Assembly: GCA_023614405.1 (NCBI GenBank)
Contig: JAJUPC010000225.1
Coordinates: forward strand, 186,001 to 250,000
DNA: 64,000 nucleotides
Reading direction: 5' to 3'
From: Avena insularis
Taxonomy: Eukaryota; Streptophyta; Magnoliopsida; Poales; Poaceae
Below, piece after piece: positions 19,516-30,638 of this stretch (within the stretch, counting starts at the first letter, position 1; each line of letters starts with the position of its first letter). The notes beneath the pieces are model-generated. The model was not told the origin of the DNA. It did not search any database and was given only the letters and a program-made list of their open reading frames with translations. The position numbers were made by a program, and so were the translations under genes.

Positions 19516-20380
19516 CCAATCCAGAGGAGACAAAGGAGATACAACGCCAAATTCAGGAACTACTCGACCGAGATCATATTCGTGAGTCCCTTAGCCCCTG
19601 TGCTGTTCCTATTATTTTGGTACCTAAGAAAGATGGTTCTTCGCGCATGTGTACTGATTGTAGAGCTATCAATAATATTACTACTCAATATCGTCATCCT
19701 ATTCCACGTTTAGATGACATGCTTGATGAATTGAGTGGCTCTACCATGTTTTCTAAAGTTGATTTGCGTAGTGGTTACCACCAGATTCGTATGAAATTAG
19801 GAGATGAATGGAAAACAGCATTTAAAACTAAGTTCGGTTTATATGAGTGGTTAGTGATGCCGTTTGGTTTAACTAATGCACCCAGCACTTTCATGAGATT
19901 AATGAACGAAGTTTTACGTGCTTTCATTGGACGTTTTGTGGTAGTCTACTTTGATGATATTCTGATTTATAGCAAATCTTTAGAGGATCATTTGGACCAT
20001 TTACGTGCTGTTTTCAATGCTTTACGTGATGCACGTTTGTTTGGTAACCTTGAGAAGTGCACCTTTTGCACCAATCGAGTTGCGTTTCTTGGCTATGTTG
20101 TTACATCACAGGGTATTGAAGTGGATCCCGCCAAGATTGAAGCTATTGAGAATTGGCCACAGCCCAAGACGGTCACACAAGTGAGGAGTTTTCTTGGCCT
20201 CGCTAGTTTTTATAGGCGCTTTGTCAAAGACTTTGGATCAATTGCCGTGCCGTTGAATGAGCTTACCAATAAGGATGTGCCCTTTGTTTGGGGCGATGCA
20301 CAACAACAGGCTTTAGTCATATTGAAAGATAAGCTAACACATGCTCCTTCCTTACTAAGACTTTTGAGCTTGAATGTGAT
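19516..20380 (+). pseudogene. Family A reverse transcriptase domain, RT itself uninterrupted
   Basis: RT copies element RNA into cDNA. The region reads from [19 protein letters not shown] through [32 protein letters not shown] and the catalytic YFDD (19947-19958, as YFDDILIYS) to [15 protein letters not shown]. This is the longest uninterrupted pol piece in the element, about 280 codons. The frame is lost near 20345, just before the RNase H start. The text matches CRM-type RT from memory. Confidence 0.92.
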
Positions 20381-20790
20381 GCTAGTGGAATTGGTTTGGG
20401 AGGGGTGTTATTACAAGAGGGAAAACCTGTTGCATATTTTAGTGAGAAATTGAGTGGGGCTAGTCTGAACTATTCTACTTATGATAAAGAATTATATGCG
20501 TTGGTTCGGACATTAGAAACTTGGCAACATTATCTATGGCCTAAAGAATTTGTTATTCATTCTGATCATGAATCTTTGAAGCATATTCGTAGTCAAGCTA
20601 AGTTGAATCGTCGTCATGCAAAGTGGGTTGAATTTATTGAGTCTTTTCCTTATGTTATCAAACACAAAAAGGGTAAAGATAATATTATTGCTGATGCTTT
20701 GTCGCGCCGTTATACTTTGTTATCTCAACTTGACTTCAAAATATTTGGATTAGAAACTATTAAGGAACAATATGTGCATGATGCTGAATT
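20381..20790 (+). pseudogene. Family A RNase H domain, shifted relative to RT and integrase
   Basis: Begins with the [13 protein letters not shown] start, blurred by the frameshift, then [50 protein letters not shown] and the end motif [10 protein letters not shown]. These supply the Asp/Glu/Asp residues of RNase H. The domain is in a different frame from RT and is followed by a second frame change near 20800. Confidence 0.88.
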
Positions 20791-20796
20791 AGAGAT

Positions 20797-22299
20797 GTGT
20801 TGCAGAATTGTAGAGATGGTAGAACATGGAACAAGTTCGTCTTCAATGATGGATTTGTGTTCCGTGCTAACAAACTATGCATTCCGGATAGTTCTGTTCG
20901 TCTTTTGTTGTTACAGGAGGCGCATGGAGGAGGATTGATGGGACACTTTGGTGTCAAGAAAACGGAGGATGTTCTTGCTGCACACTTCTTTTGGCCACGT
21001 ATGCGTCGAGATGTTGAGAGATTTGTGGCACGCTGCACTACTTGTCAAAAAGCTAAGTCTCGCCTTAATCCACATGGTTTATATATGCCTCTTCCTGTTC
21101 CTTGGGAGGATATTTCTATGGACTTTGTTTTGGGATTGCCACGAACACAGAAGGGGAGGGATAGTATTTTTGTTGTTGTGGATCGGTTTTCTAAGATGGC
21201 ACACTTTATTCCTTGTCATAAACGGGATACTGCGCATATTGCTGATTTGTTCTTTCGTGAAATTGTTCGTTTGCATGGTGTGCCAAATACTATTGTTTCT
21301 GATCGTGATACTAAATTTCGTAGCCACTTTTGGAGATGTTTATGGGCTAAGTTGGGGACTAAATTGTTGTTTAGTACTACATGGCATCCCCAAACTGATG
21401 GACAAACTGAAGTAGTAAATAGAACTTTGTCTACTATGTTGCGGGCTGTTTTAAAGAACTTAAAATTGTGGGAAGAGTGTTTACCTCATATAGAATTTGC
21501 TTATAACCGTTCGCTGCATTCTACCACAAAGATGTGCCCGTTTGAGATCGTCTATGGTTTTGTTCCTCGTGCACCTATTGATTTATTGCCTTTACCTACT
21601 TCGGTGCAAAATAATTTGGATGCTACACAACGCGCTGAAATGATATTAAACTTGCATAAGACTACTAAAGATAACATCGAACATATGAATGCTAAGTATA
21701 AACTTGCTGGGGATAAAGGGAGAAAGCATGTTGTGTTTGATGTTGGAGATCTTGTTTGGTTACATTTGCGTAAGGATCGCTTTCCTGATTTACGCAAGTC
21801 TAAGTTAATGCCGTGTGCTGCTGGTCCCTTTAAGGTGTTAGAGAAAATAAATAATAATGCATATAAACTTGAGTTACCTGCAAACTTTGGTACGATTAGT
21901 CCTACGTTTAACATTGCAGATTTGAAGCCTTACTTTGGTGAGGAAGATGAGATTGCGTCGAGGACGACTTCAATTCAAGAAGGGGAGCATGATGTGGACA
22001 TCCCTTCTATTGATACAACCGTTGTACTTACAGCTACACACATACAAGGACCCATCACAAGATCTCGTGCCAAACAACTTAACTATCAGGTACTTTCGTT
22101 TCTTAGAACTATTCCTCACATACATGAGAATATGATGCTGCCTAAATCAGATGTATTTTTTACTCTTAGGAATGATGGACCAAGCATGGATGAGAGGGAA
22201 AAGCATTGGAGCATGGCCATGCATGGAGATGGCGGCAAGCATGTGATGATCCAAGAGAAGGCCACGAATGGAGATTTCAGAACTTTGAGGCCACCATAA
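20797..22299 (+). pseudogene. Family A integrase with LTR-encoded C-terminal tail
   Basis: A 500-codon open frame. The zinc-binding part has H ([12 protein letters not shown]), H (AAHFFW) and C-x2-C (CTTC). The catalytic core shows D in [10 protein letters not shown] in VSDRDTKF and E in DGQTEVVNR. The C-terminal domain has [15 protein letters not shown] and [19 protein letters not shown], then [11 protein letters not shown] and [12 protein letters not shown]. The frame passes through the polypurine tract (21977-21989) and on into the 3' LTR for about 310 bases, adding [20 protein letters not shown] and ending in TLRPP at TAA 22297-22299. I infer that this tail is the CR-like module of CRM integrases. 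Confidence 0.92.
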
Positions 22300-22797
22300 T
22301 GAAGAAAGAAGGCTTGGACGAAATATTCAAGATTAATACTTCACGAATTCGTCCATAGCTTAATATGGTGCCGCGACACCTTTATTTTGGGCCAGGCCCA
22401 TGTAATTTTCGCAGGATTTTAAATAGCCACTTTTTAGAGTCTGTATTTGAGGGGAAAAGGACTTCTAGGGTTGGATTCGGCCACCACTTCCATGGCTGGC
22501 CGAAACCCCACCTTTTCCTCCTTAAATACTCCCCATAGCTGTCACCCTAGACTCGGATTTTGTTTAGACATTAAGTTAGCCATCATAGCAACTTCGCCAA
22601 GGCTCGAGCGTCGCAGAGGCCTCTTGTACTTCGCACCTATTTAGGATCCCACCTTTTCAATAAAGCTTTCCTCCAGGAGATTGGCCTAGCGATTGCATTG
22701 GCGCTCGTGCTCGCACGTGTAGTCGGATCGTCAAGCCCGGACTCCACCAAATCGACTATCTTCATTCATCGAAAGATCGGACACCTTTGCCCTATCA
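21990..22797 (+). repeat. Family A 3' LTR with 113-bp internal deletion
   Basis: Same ends as the 5' LTR, but 808 bp. Bases equivalent to 15879-15991 of the 5' LTR are missing; the deletion joins TTTCCTC to CCAGGAGATTGG, with CCTC present at both edges in the 5' LTR. It lies just after the AATAAA. Otherwise the two LTRs are very close. Confidence 0.93.
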
Positions 22798-23123
22798 GTC
22801 GTGCTAACCCCGTTATTCTCCACGTGTGCGTTCTTCCGTGTTTTTGTAGATCGTATCCTTTTGCTTTTGATCTTTGGTTCTTTACCACTTAGAACAATAA
22901 CCTTTTGCTTGGATCGTTTTGTTTGGTTTTCCACAATCCTAACCTTCCACCAAAAGCTTTTGAGAGTTGTAGCATATTTGTGTGTGAGTTTCTTTGCCAT
23001 TTCACTTTGCACGCTGTTCGCTCCTTTGTGTGGCAATTAGTTTGATATAATCTCCAAGGTGACTTAAAAGGCTAACTCTACGCACCCTTATTCTCCATAT
23101 ACAACCCTTGTCGGCTTTGCATC
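22798..23123 (+). other. B1 leader, second part
   Basis: GTCGT (22798-22802) is the right target duplication of element A. The B leader then continues GCTAACCCCGTTATTCTCCA to the gag ATG at 23124. The first 240 bases are repeated in the B2 leader at 41039-41265; the last 80 are missing there. Confidence 0.85.
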
Positions 23124-24750
23124 ATGGACAGGAATGGCGAACCGTCCCAACCACCACCACCTCCGGAGGACGACACACAATACATGACAAGGTGGGATCA
23201 TTGGAAGGTCCGAGGAGAATTCAACTACCGTTGTGAAGCTCTTGAGCGGCGCCAAGATGAACAATTTAGCGAAGCACGCGTGGAATTCAAGAACATCGAC
23301 AACCGCTTCGAAGAAGTCCGAGGCCAAATGCATGCCATGCAACACAACCTCAGTCATCAAAATGAAGCTCTTGGTCACGCCCTCGCCTCAACGGATGAGA
23401 AGCTTCAACGCCTCATTGATGGGCTAGCAAGGCCACGCTCGCGCGATTCAAGCTCATCTCGGCACTCCTCAAGTGAATCAAGTGCACCTCGCCGTCACGC
23501 TTCATGGCACCGGGGTGGACCCGTCCTTCAATCCATGAGCTCTTCTCAAGCGGTACCATCTCCGCGACATGCCGCAACGTCAAGCTATGATGGTGACCTC
23601 TCCGCAAGACCTCCAAGACGTGAAGCGGACCGGCCACAACCAAGGGCACTTGTGATTCAACAAGAATAACCTCACATGGACCACCAAGCACATCGCCGTC
23701 GACATGTTCTTTCAACAACAAGTGAAGCATCCGAAGTGGAAGAACAAGATCGCGTCAGCGTGAAGCACTCGAAGATCCACCAAGCGTCATCGTCGACATG
23801 AACGTCAACGTCGACAACATGATCATCATGACGAGCCTCCTCCACATCAAGAAGAAAGAGAGCAGCCCATTGTGCTTGCGGCTCGACGTCCTCCTCGCCG
23901 CATGGCGCAAGACAATGCCCCTCGGCATCAACTACGACAAGAACAAGAGCAAGCTCCCCAAGCTCGTCGTGAGGACCATCAACCTCCTCCTCGTCCTCAA
24001 CCGCGCCAACAACACGAGCAAGCTCCCCAAGCTCGTCGTCAAAACCAAGTTCCACCACCAAACGCGGCACCTCAACAACCGCAAGAGCAACACAACCATC
24101 ACCAAGCAAGACATGAGAGCTCGGATGATGATGTTGACCGCCAAAATCATGGCAACCGCCGCCACCGGAACCGCAATGGAGAAGAAACTTTTGGCAAGCT
24201 CAAATTCACCATGCCCAAGTTCACCGGTTCCAATGAACCCGAAGAATATCTCTCGTGGGAACTCAAGGTTGACAAGATCTTCCGCATGCACAACTATAGC
24301 AATGAGAAGATGATGGCCATGGCATCCCTCAAGTTTGATGATCATGCCAACCTTTGGTGGGAACAAGTCCAACTCGCTCGAGAAGCAAAAGAAGAGCCTC
24401 CAATCTCAACTTGGCAAGATATGAAGGCCCATATGAGATCCCGCTTTGTTCCTTCGCACTACACGCGTGATCTCTTCAACAAGCTTCAAACGCTTAGTCA
24501 AGGGACAAAGACCGTGGAAGAGTACTTCAAGCAAATGGAGCTCAACATGATCCGTGCCAACATTGAAGAGCGTGATGAACAAACAATGGCACGCTTCCTC
24601 AATGGATTGAACCATCCAATCAAGCGCATCACCGAGTTCCAAAAGTACAACAACATGGTTGAGCTTGTGCACATCGCATCAAAGGCCGAGCGTCAAGTGC
24701 AAGAGGACATCAAGTACAACAAACCAAAGACGTACTTCACCTACAAGTAA
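23124..24750 (+). pseudogene. B1 gag, N-terminal and capsid region, broken
   Basis: ATG 23124 (MDRNGEPSQPPPPPEDD). The N-terminal part has heptad-like stretches (RQDEQFSEARVEFKNIDNRF) then a Ser-rich and a Gln/Arg/Pro-rich linker (RQEQEQAPQARREDHQPPPR type). Capsid text starts at FTMPKFTGSNEPEEYLSWEL and includes RFVPSHYTRDLF and TVEEYFKQMELNMIRANIEE. Breaks: TAA after IQQE at 23667-23669 (the B2 copy has CAA one codon on, in the frame EQP); a frame change near 23750; and TAA at 24748-24750, where B2 has CAA. The homologous B2 gag is broken at different places, so the ancestral gene was intact. Confidence 0.9.
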
Positions 24751-26382
24751 GCACCAACCACTACTCCAACAACACCAAGTGGAAGCTCATCAAGTACCAC
24801 CAAGCTTCCCTTCAAGCCAACACTTCCTCAAGGAAAACATCCCCCAAGTGGCAAATACACAAGGGATGATCAACCATTCAATGGTGAGTGCTACAAGTGT
24901 GGAAGCAAAGGACACAAGTCGGCCACATGTGGGAACAAGAAAGTTTTGTTCATCCATGACAACGGCGATGAAGAATACTTGAGTGAAGAAGAGTTTGATG
25001 CAAGGGTCAAGGAAGCCATGGCAAGGCAACATTTGGAAGAGGACCAAGAACTACTTGTGTGTGAGCATGACGCAAGTCCATCGCTTGTGGTCACAAGGGT
25101 CTTAACTACTCAAGTTAATGAGAATGAAGACCAACGATCAAACATCTTCCAAACTCGTGTCGGTATCAATGGGAAGTCCATCAAAGTTGTCATCGATGGA
25201 GGGAGTTGCCCCAATCTTGCAAGCACGGAATTGTGTGAGAAACTCAACCTCACCCTCCATCCGCATAAACACCCCTACCATATCCAATGGCTAAGTGACC
25301 AAGGGTCCGTCAAGATCAAGCACACCGTCTCGGTAATGTTCTCAATTGGACCCTACAAGGACACGGTGGAATGTGACGTGGTCCCAATGTCGGTTTGCCA
25401 TATGGTGCTCGGAAGGCCGTGGCAATATGACAAGCGTGCTTTGCATGATGGTCACTCAAACACTTATACCTTCAAATGGCTTGATAAAACTTGTGGGTTG
25501 GAACCAATGACTCCTAGCCAAATAATTGCGGACAATGCACAGGCTTTAGCGAGGGCACAATACAGAAAAACACCTTGTGAGAAGAGTGGTGAGCGAGAGA
25601 ACCACACCATAGTGAGTGAGTGCCACAAGCCAAACTCGAGTGGAAAAACTAAGAGTGTTCTTCTTGCCACCAAAAGTGAGATGAGAGAAGTGCGGAACAA
25701 CCCATCCATCTTGCACTATGTCCTTGTTTGCAAGGGACTATCGCAAGGAACTAATGACTTGACAAATGTTCCTCCTTCTTTGATGGCTATTTTGCAGGAA
25801 TTCCAAGATGTATTTCCAGAAGAGCTTCCTCATGGCCTACCTCCTCTTCGTGGAATCGAGCACCGCATCGACCTCATACCCGGCGCCCCACTCCCAAACC
25901 GCGCCAGCGACGCATTTAACCCGGAAGAGACGAAGGAGATAGAACGTCAAATCAACCAACTCGTCTCCAAAGGTTTGATCCAAGTAAGCACTAGCCCAAG
26001 CGTGGTCCCTGTGATTCTAGTTCCAAAAACGGATGATACGTTGCGGTTATGCATGGACTGTCGTCCAATCAATGCTATCACCGTGCGTTATCGACATCCT
26101 ATACAGCGTCTTGATGACATGCTTGATGAGTTATGTGGAGCCACTATATTTTCGAAAATTGATCTTCGTAGTGGTTACCATCAAATTTGCATGGCCGAAG
26201 GTGATGAGTGGAAAACCACCTTCAAGACCAAGCTTGGTCTCTATGAATGGTTGGTTATGCCTTTTGGGTTATCAAATGCCCCATCTACCTTTATGCGCCT
26301 CATGAACCATATTTTGAGATCTCTCATTGGGAAGAGTGTTGTTGTTTACTTTGATGACATCCTTGTCTATAGCAAGTCACTA
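24751..26382 (+). pseudogene. B1 zinc knuckle, protease and 5' half of RT, cut by B2
   Basis: The zinc knuckle CYKCGSKGHKSATC is at 24889-24930. An acidic linker (EEYLSEEEFDARVKEAMARQ) leads to the protease (VVIDGGSCPNLAS ... ECDVVPMSVCHMVLGRPW). RT starts after HIDL-IPG-type text (HRIDLIPGAPLPNRA) and is read through [13 protein letters not shown] and [19 protein letters not shown] to [12 protein letters not shown]. There the frame meets the 5' LTR of B2 at 26383. The rest of RT resumes at 54438, 76 bp further along the gene. From 24751 to 26382 no stop interrupts this part. Confidence 0.92.
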
Positions 26383-27435
26383 TGATGCAGCCCGTCCTAT
26401 GAACGCTACTACATCTACTCCCACGAGCTCCCCAAGTGGACCCGTGACTCGCGCCCGAACCAAACTCCTACAAGCTAAGGTGAACTCGCTCCTCTCCTTG
26501 TGTGACTTCGATACACCCTTGGATGGCCTGCTACTTCATACACATACCTTGTGCATCATCAGGTACGAAGAGAAGGACCCAGTGAACGGAGGCACACCAG
26601 CGAAAGAAGCCAAAAACTCTCTGTCTCAGCTGGTACTACGGACTGAACTGCAGACTACCGAAGGCACTACTGCCTCGCTACGCCTCCCTGAAGACGCCAA
26701 CAGAAGCCCAAAACTCTCTGTCTCCAGCGGTACTACCAGATCTGAACAGATTACTGGCTCACAGACTACTGCCTGCCACTTCGCTCCTCATTGAAGACAC
26801 CAATGGAAGTCCCAGGACTACAAGCGGTACTACCGGCCCAGGAAGCGGTACTACCGGATGAGACCGGTACTACCGGTAGCTAGGCCGGTACTACCGGACG
26901 TGCGTGAACCTGATCGTGTTAAGTCACCCCAAATACCAGAACCCTCTCTATATTTCGCTATTTGTTCCTAAAATACCCCTGTTTATGTGGTTGGCCTATA
27001 AATAGCCCCCACCCTCTATTGTAAACCCTAGACTTGGATAATAATAGATTAAGGACACCCTTTTGAGGATCTTTCAATCTATTGGTCTCATGCTCCTACC
27101 AAGGGGCACCCTATTATCCACCCTCCTCTTGGATCTTGCCTAGTGCGTTCAAGTTGTACAAGGCCTTGGGTTCTCGGTTTCTCGCCCCCCAAGTCGTCAA
27201 GATCTCACCAAGCATCTCGCCCCCGTTGTTGGTTGTGGAGAGAGAGCTTCGCCCAACACCGATCCTAGGGATTATGTTGGACCGGTTGCCACCAACGTGA
27301 GTTATCAGCGTGTATCGTGATTTGTGTGCGTGTGTTCGTGGTTTTCATCCCTTCTTCCCCCGTCCACCGCTTTCCCCTCGTTTCCCGTGGAAATTCGTGA
27401 AAGATCGGGCCACCCCAAGGGGTTTCCCCATAACA
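26383..27435 (+). repeat. B2 5' LTR
   Basis: TGATGCAGCCCGTCCTATGA to TTTCCCCATAACA, 1053 bp. It carries the Pol-tail frame in U3, words of the CCGGTACTACCGG type (around 26865-26898), the TATA box at 26997-27004 and the usual R/U5. The word array in its first half is more degenerate (CTACGGACTG, CTACCGAAGG) than in B1. Confidence 0.94.
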
Positions 27436-27466
27436 TATTTATATCAAGAGCAAGGTTGATCACGAA
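27436..27466 (+). other. B2 primer-site remnant and start of leader
   Basis: TATTTATATCAAGAGCAAGG corresponds to TATTGGTATCAAGAGCAAGG of B1, so two bases of the primer site are changed. The leader stops at ACGAA (27462-27466), the left target duplication of the Tekay element, and resumes at 40130. Confidence 0.85.
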
Positions 27467-30400
27467 TGTAAGATCCCTCCTTTGTAAAGGAAAAGGATCC
27501 CTGTGATTGCAATGCTAGTCTATGGATCATTGCTAGCATCCACATTTTTCGATGAAGTACACAGATACAAAGGTCATTTATTACATCCATTCCAGAGATA
27601 AAACATAGTCTTTTACAACTCAAGGCCACAGGCCTAATACAAGAGTTTGGAATAAGTAAATAAACATAAGTCTTCATCTTCATGTGCCACAGGCAAGCAT
27701 GTTGAGTGTAGACTCATGACACCTAATCATCATCGGAGTAACCTGCAACATCACAAGTTACAGCCACAGTGGGTCAATACTTTGGAATAGTATTGGCAAG
27801 TGATACCTTAGTAAATTTTAAGTGGACTATATTACTATATGCATTTTGGCTAAGTGTAGCTTGGCTTGCTTTGCTCAAAATAGGTTTTTCCTATTAGTTG
27901 AAATCACTAAGTTTTTCTTTGTCAAAACTTTTCCCAAGAAACCACCAATAGACATTGGGGTCCTTCACCCTTGTTCACCCACAAATTTTACTTAGAAGTT
28001 GGAGTGATGAGATTCTTGATAGCTTCCATGTATTGATGCTCAAGTTGTCCATTGCCATGGACTTGGCTAAGTACTTAGATTTTCCATCTGCAGAGGTTGT
28101 GCACTTTCCCCACCAGACTTGGTTTCCCAAGACAGGACCTTTCAGAAGCCTTCCCTTAGCCAAATGGACGCGTTCCAACCTATCATCCCACTACCACCAA
28201 CTGTCCAATTGACTAAGTTCTAGCAACCTATGTGATCAAGGCAGAGCCCATATTGCCTAGTGGCTGCACTATAAGCTTCTCAACACTTGGCCTCCAAAAT
28301 CCCTTTGTGCCTGGGTGGCATACCACAAGTGAGATACACAAGGTAAACCATATCCATGGGCCTTGTGTAACCACTCAACCAAAAACCACCATTCAAGTCC
28401 CATTCCACCCAGGTGATTCATTGACTTAGTTGTTTTATTAAGAAAAACATAAGTCAAAAGACTTAGAAATATTTTCAACATAGCATGTATATACTTTACC
28501 AACCCTTGTTTACTACTAGCTAGACTAAGCATGGCATAGTAACTTAACTTAGGAATTCCTAGCAATTCTATATCTACTTAGGATTTCCCAACATGGCATT
28601 TGGCAAAAAAATAGTAACATGCAAAACTTAGCAAAATATTTCTAATGCTTGTACAAAATATAGGGATGGAAATATTCATGAAGTACCACTTGCCTTGGTA
28701 ATGGGGAGAGTAGCACTCTTCACAATCACAATCACTAGCACCAAAATCTACACAAAATGATAGCACAAAATTTACACACAATTCATATACAAACATAAAT
28801 ATATGCATGCATGCATAATGCTAAGTGATGATTTTTAAAACTCCACCAAGCAAGTGCATAGTACTGAATCAATACTAACTTAAAAACTTGCTAAATCAAG
28901 TTTATTTTACACCAAAACAAATCTCTAAATAAATTCTATACTCAAAATAGTCCTAAACAAGTTTCTGCAAAAGAAACCATTTTAACACAACCGAAACTTT
29001 AAACACATTGCATAAACAGAAAGGGCTTGTCTCCTTGATTCCAACGGTATAAAATTTGCAAAAATCTAACGTGGGAAACAAAAGTTATAGCCTATTCAAA
29101 TTTGAATCCAAATCTGTTTTAAATTATGTTTTAAACTCAAACCCTAGCCACGCGTCTTAATTCTATTGGTTGATACCGTTTCGTTCAGGATCACCCTCCT
29201 GCGTCGTCGGATCTACTTAAAACACACGGCTTAGATCTACCCAAAATGATTCGTTAAGTGATCTAATCCTATACGCCGGATCCAGATCTGACGGCTCTGG
29301 ATCAAACGACCAAAGCGGGGCGGCGCGGGCGGCGGCGAGCTCTGTCTGCGGCGGCGCGACGCTACAGGTCGTCCGGAGAGGCAGGAGGATGCTCACCGGG
29401 TTCGCAGCATCGAGGAGAAGCTCAACTTAGCAGCGGCTTGACGAGGGGCGCACGGGCACGGTCGCTGGGGCTCGTCGGAGTTGCGGGCGGCGTCTATCGC
29501 TTCTTTGCCGAGGTCGCGCCGAGGTTCCGTGTCGCCCTAGCACAAGGCGTAGGGTTTAGAAGATGCGCAAGTGACTAGCGAACAAGTTGGTATCAAAGGG
29601 AGGCAAAGGCGCCAGTTCTTACGCTATTGCTCGCCGGAGTCGAAAGCGCGTGTGGTTGCGGCGTGAACGGAAACGATGACTGGTCACGAGCAAGCAAACC
29701 AGAGGCGTTAATGATGCACAAGATCATGCTGGTTGCGTGGTTTGAACGAGAGGCAACGGGCGGTCTGAGCTACCGTGATTCGTCGCCGAGTGCGTCTGTC
29801 GCGGCGCAAGTGCGATTAAGGGCACTGGTGGCGATGTGGAGGCGTTGAGTGAGGGAAATGACCACGGTGCGAGGGGTTATGTAGGCGAGGGGAGCGGCGA
29901 TTAAGCGCTGAATCGGGGCAATTAAGCGGGAATAATCAGCAGTGATGGGCGGAGGAAACGGGCGACATGGTCGGCGCGATTTGGGAAGACGAGGGTGAGC
30001 TGCCGAGGTCCACCGGTCAGCTAGTGAGACGGAGAGGGTGGGGTCTGAGTGTCGATGCACTGTGTGGGTGCGTCTGCGTCAAGGAGAGAGAGAGAGGGAG
30101 GCGGTGGGCTAACTGGGCGGTTGTCTTGTTAGCTAGATTAGAGCCTGGCCCTTTTCTTTTCTTTCATCTTTTCTTTTTCCAGAATGAATTTCAGGAATGA
30201 GTTTTCAAATGAATTCAAACTCTATTTGAATTCAAATCTATTTGGGATTTTGCGGTGCAAATAGTCTCAATTCTAGATATAAAACCATGGGGTCACTTTG
30301 AAAAGGCTTGGTCATTTTGGAGAAACAAAATAATGTGGACTTTGCACTTGATTTGCAAATGTTTGAAAAATCGTTTTTGAAACCATTTCCATTTTGTAAA

Positions 30401-30629
30401 GTTTGGTTCAAATTCCACACTCAATCCATTCAACAAGGGAGATAAACAATCTAGGTTTAAAACATTCAAACTCTCAAATGGGGATGGTCATTTGATATAA
30501 GTTTGTTCACATAAAATGATAGCACTATGTGCTTCTGTTTTCTGAAATGAGTTTTGAAATTGATCTCAATTCTATATGCATGCATGAATGATGTGCAATC
30601 TTTGAAATCATGATTTTAGGGATGTTACA
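27467..30629 (-). repeat. Tekay 3' LTR
   Basis: 3163 bp, TGTAACATCCCTAAAATC at the right edge (minus strand) to GGGATCTTACA at the left. No ORF is supported. A GC-rich block lies at about 29290-30110. RY-type CATGCATG words occur near 28804 and 30576. On the minus strand the LTR is preceded by a poor polypurine tract (CACCTTAAAGTTAGATT), where related elements have a long G run. Confidence 0.93.
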
Positions 30630-30638
30630 AATCTAACT

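Larger units (their letters stand above)
15199..22797 (+). mobile_element. Family A element, full-length CRM-like Ty3/gypsy retrotransposon
   Basis: It has two LTRs (15199-16120 and 21990-22797), a primer site, gag-pol and a polypurine tract, and is bounded by a perfect GTCGT duplication (15194-15198 and 22798-22802). It sits in the leader of B1, whose empty site is preserved in B2. Its codons are AT-rich at third positions, unlike the GC-leaning codons of B and C gag, so A has a different recent history. As read it needs several frame changes and has in-frame stops, so it is probably inactive. Confidence 0.95.

Noticed and set aside
28800..28820. CATGCATG repeats as seed-type RY regulatory elements.
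   Set aside because: The words sit in AT-rich LTR sequence and in a simple (ATGC)n run; nothing else supports a regulatory role.
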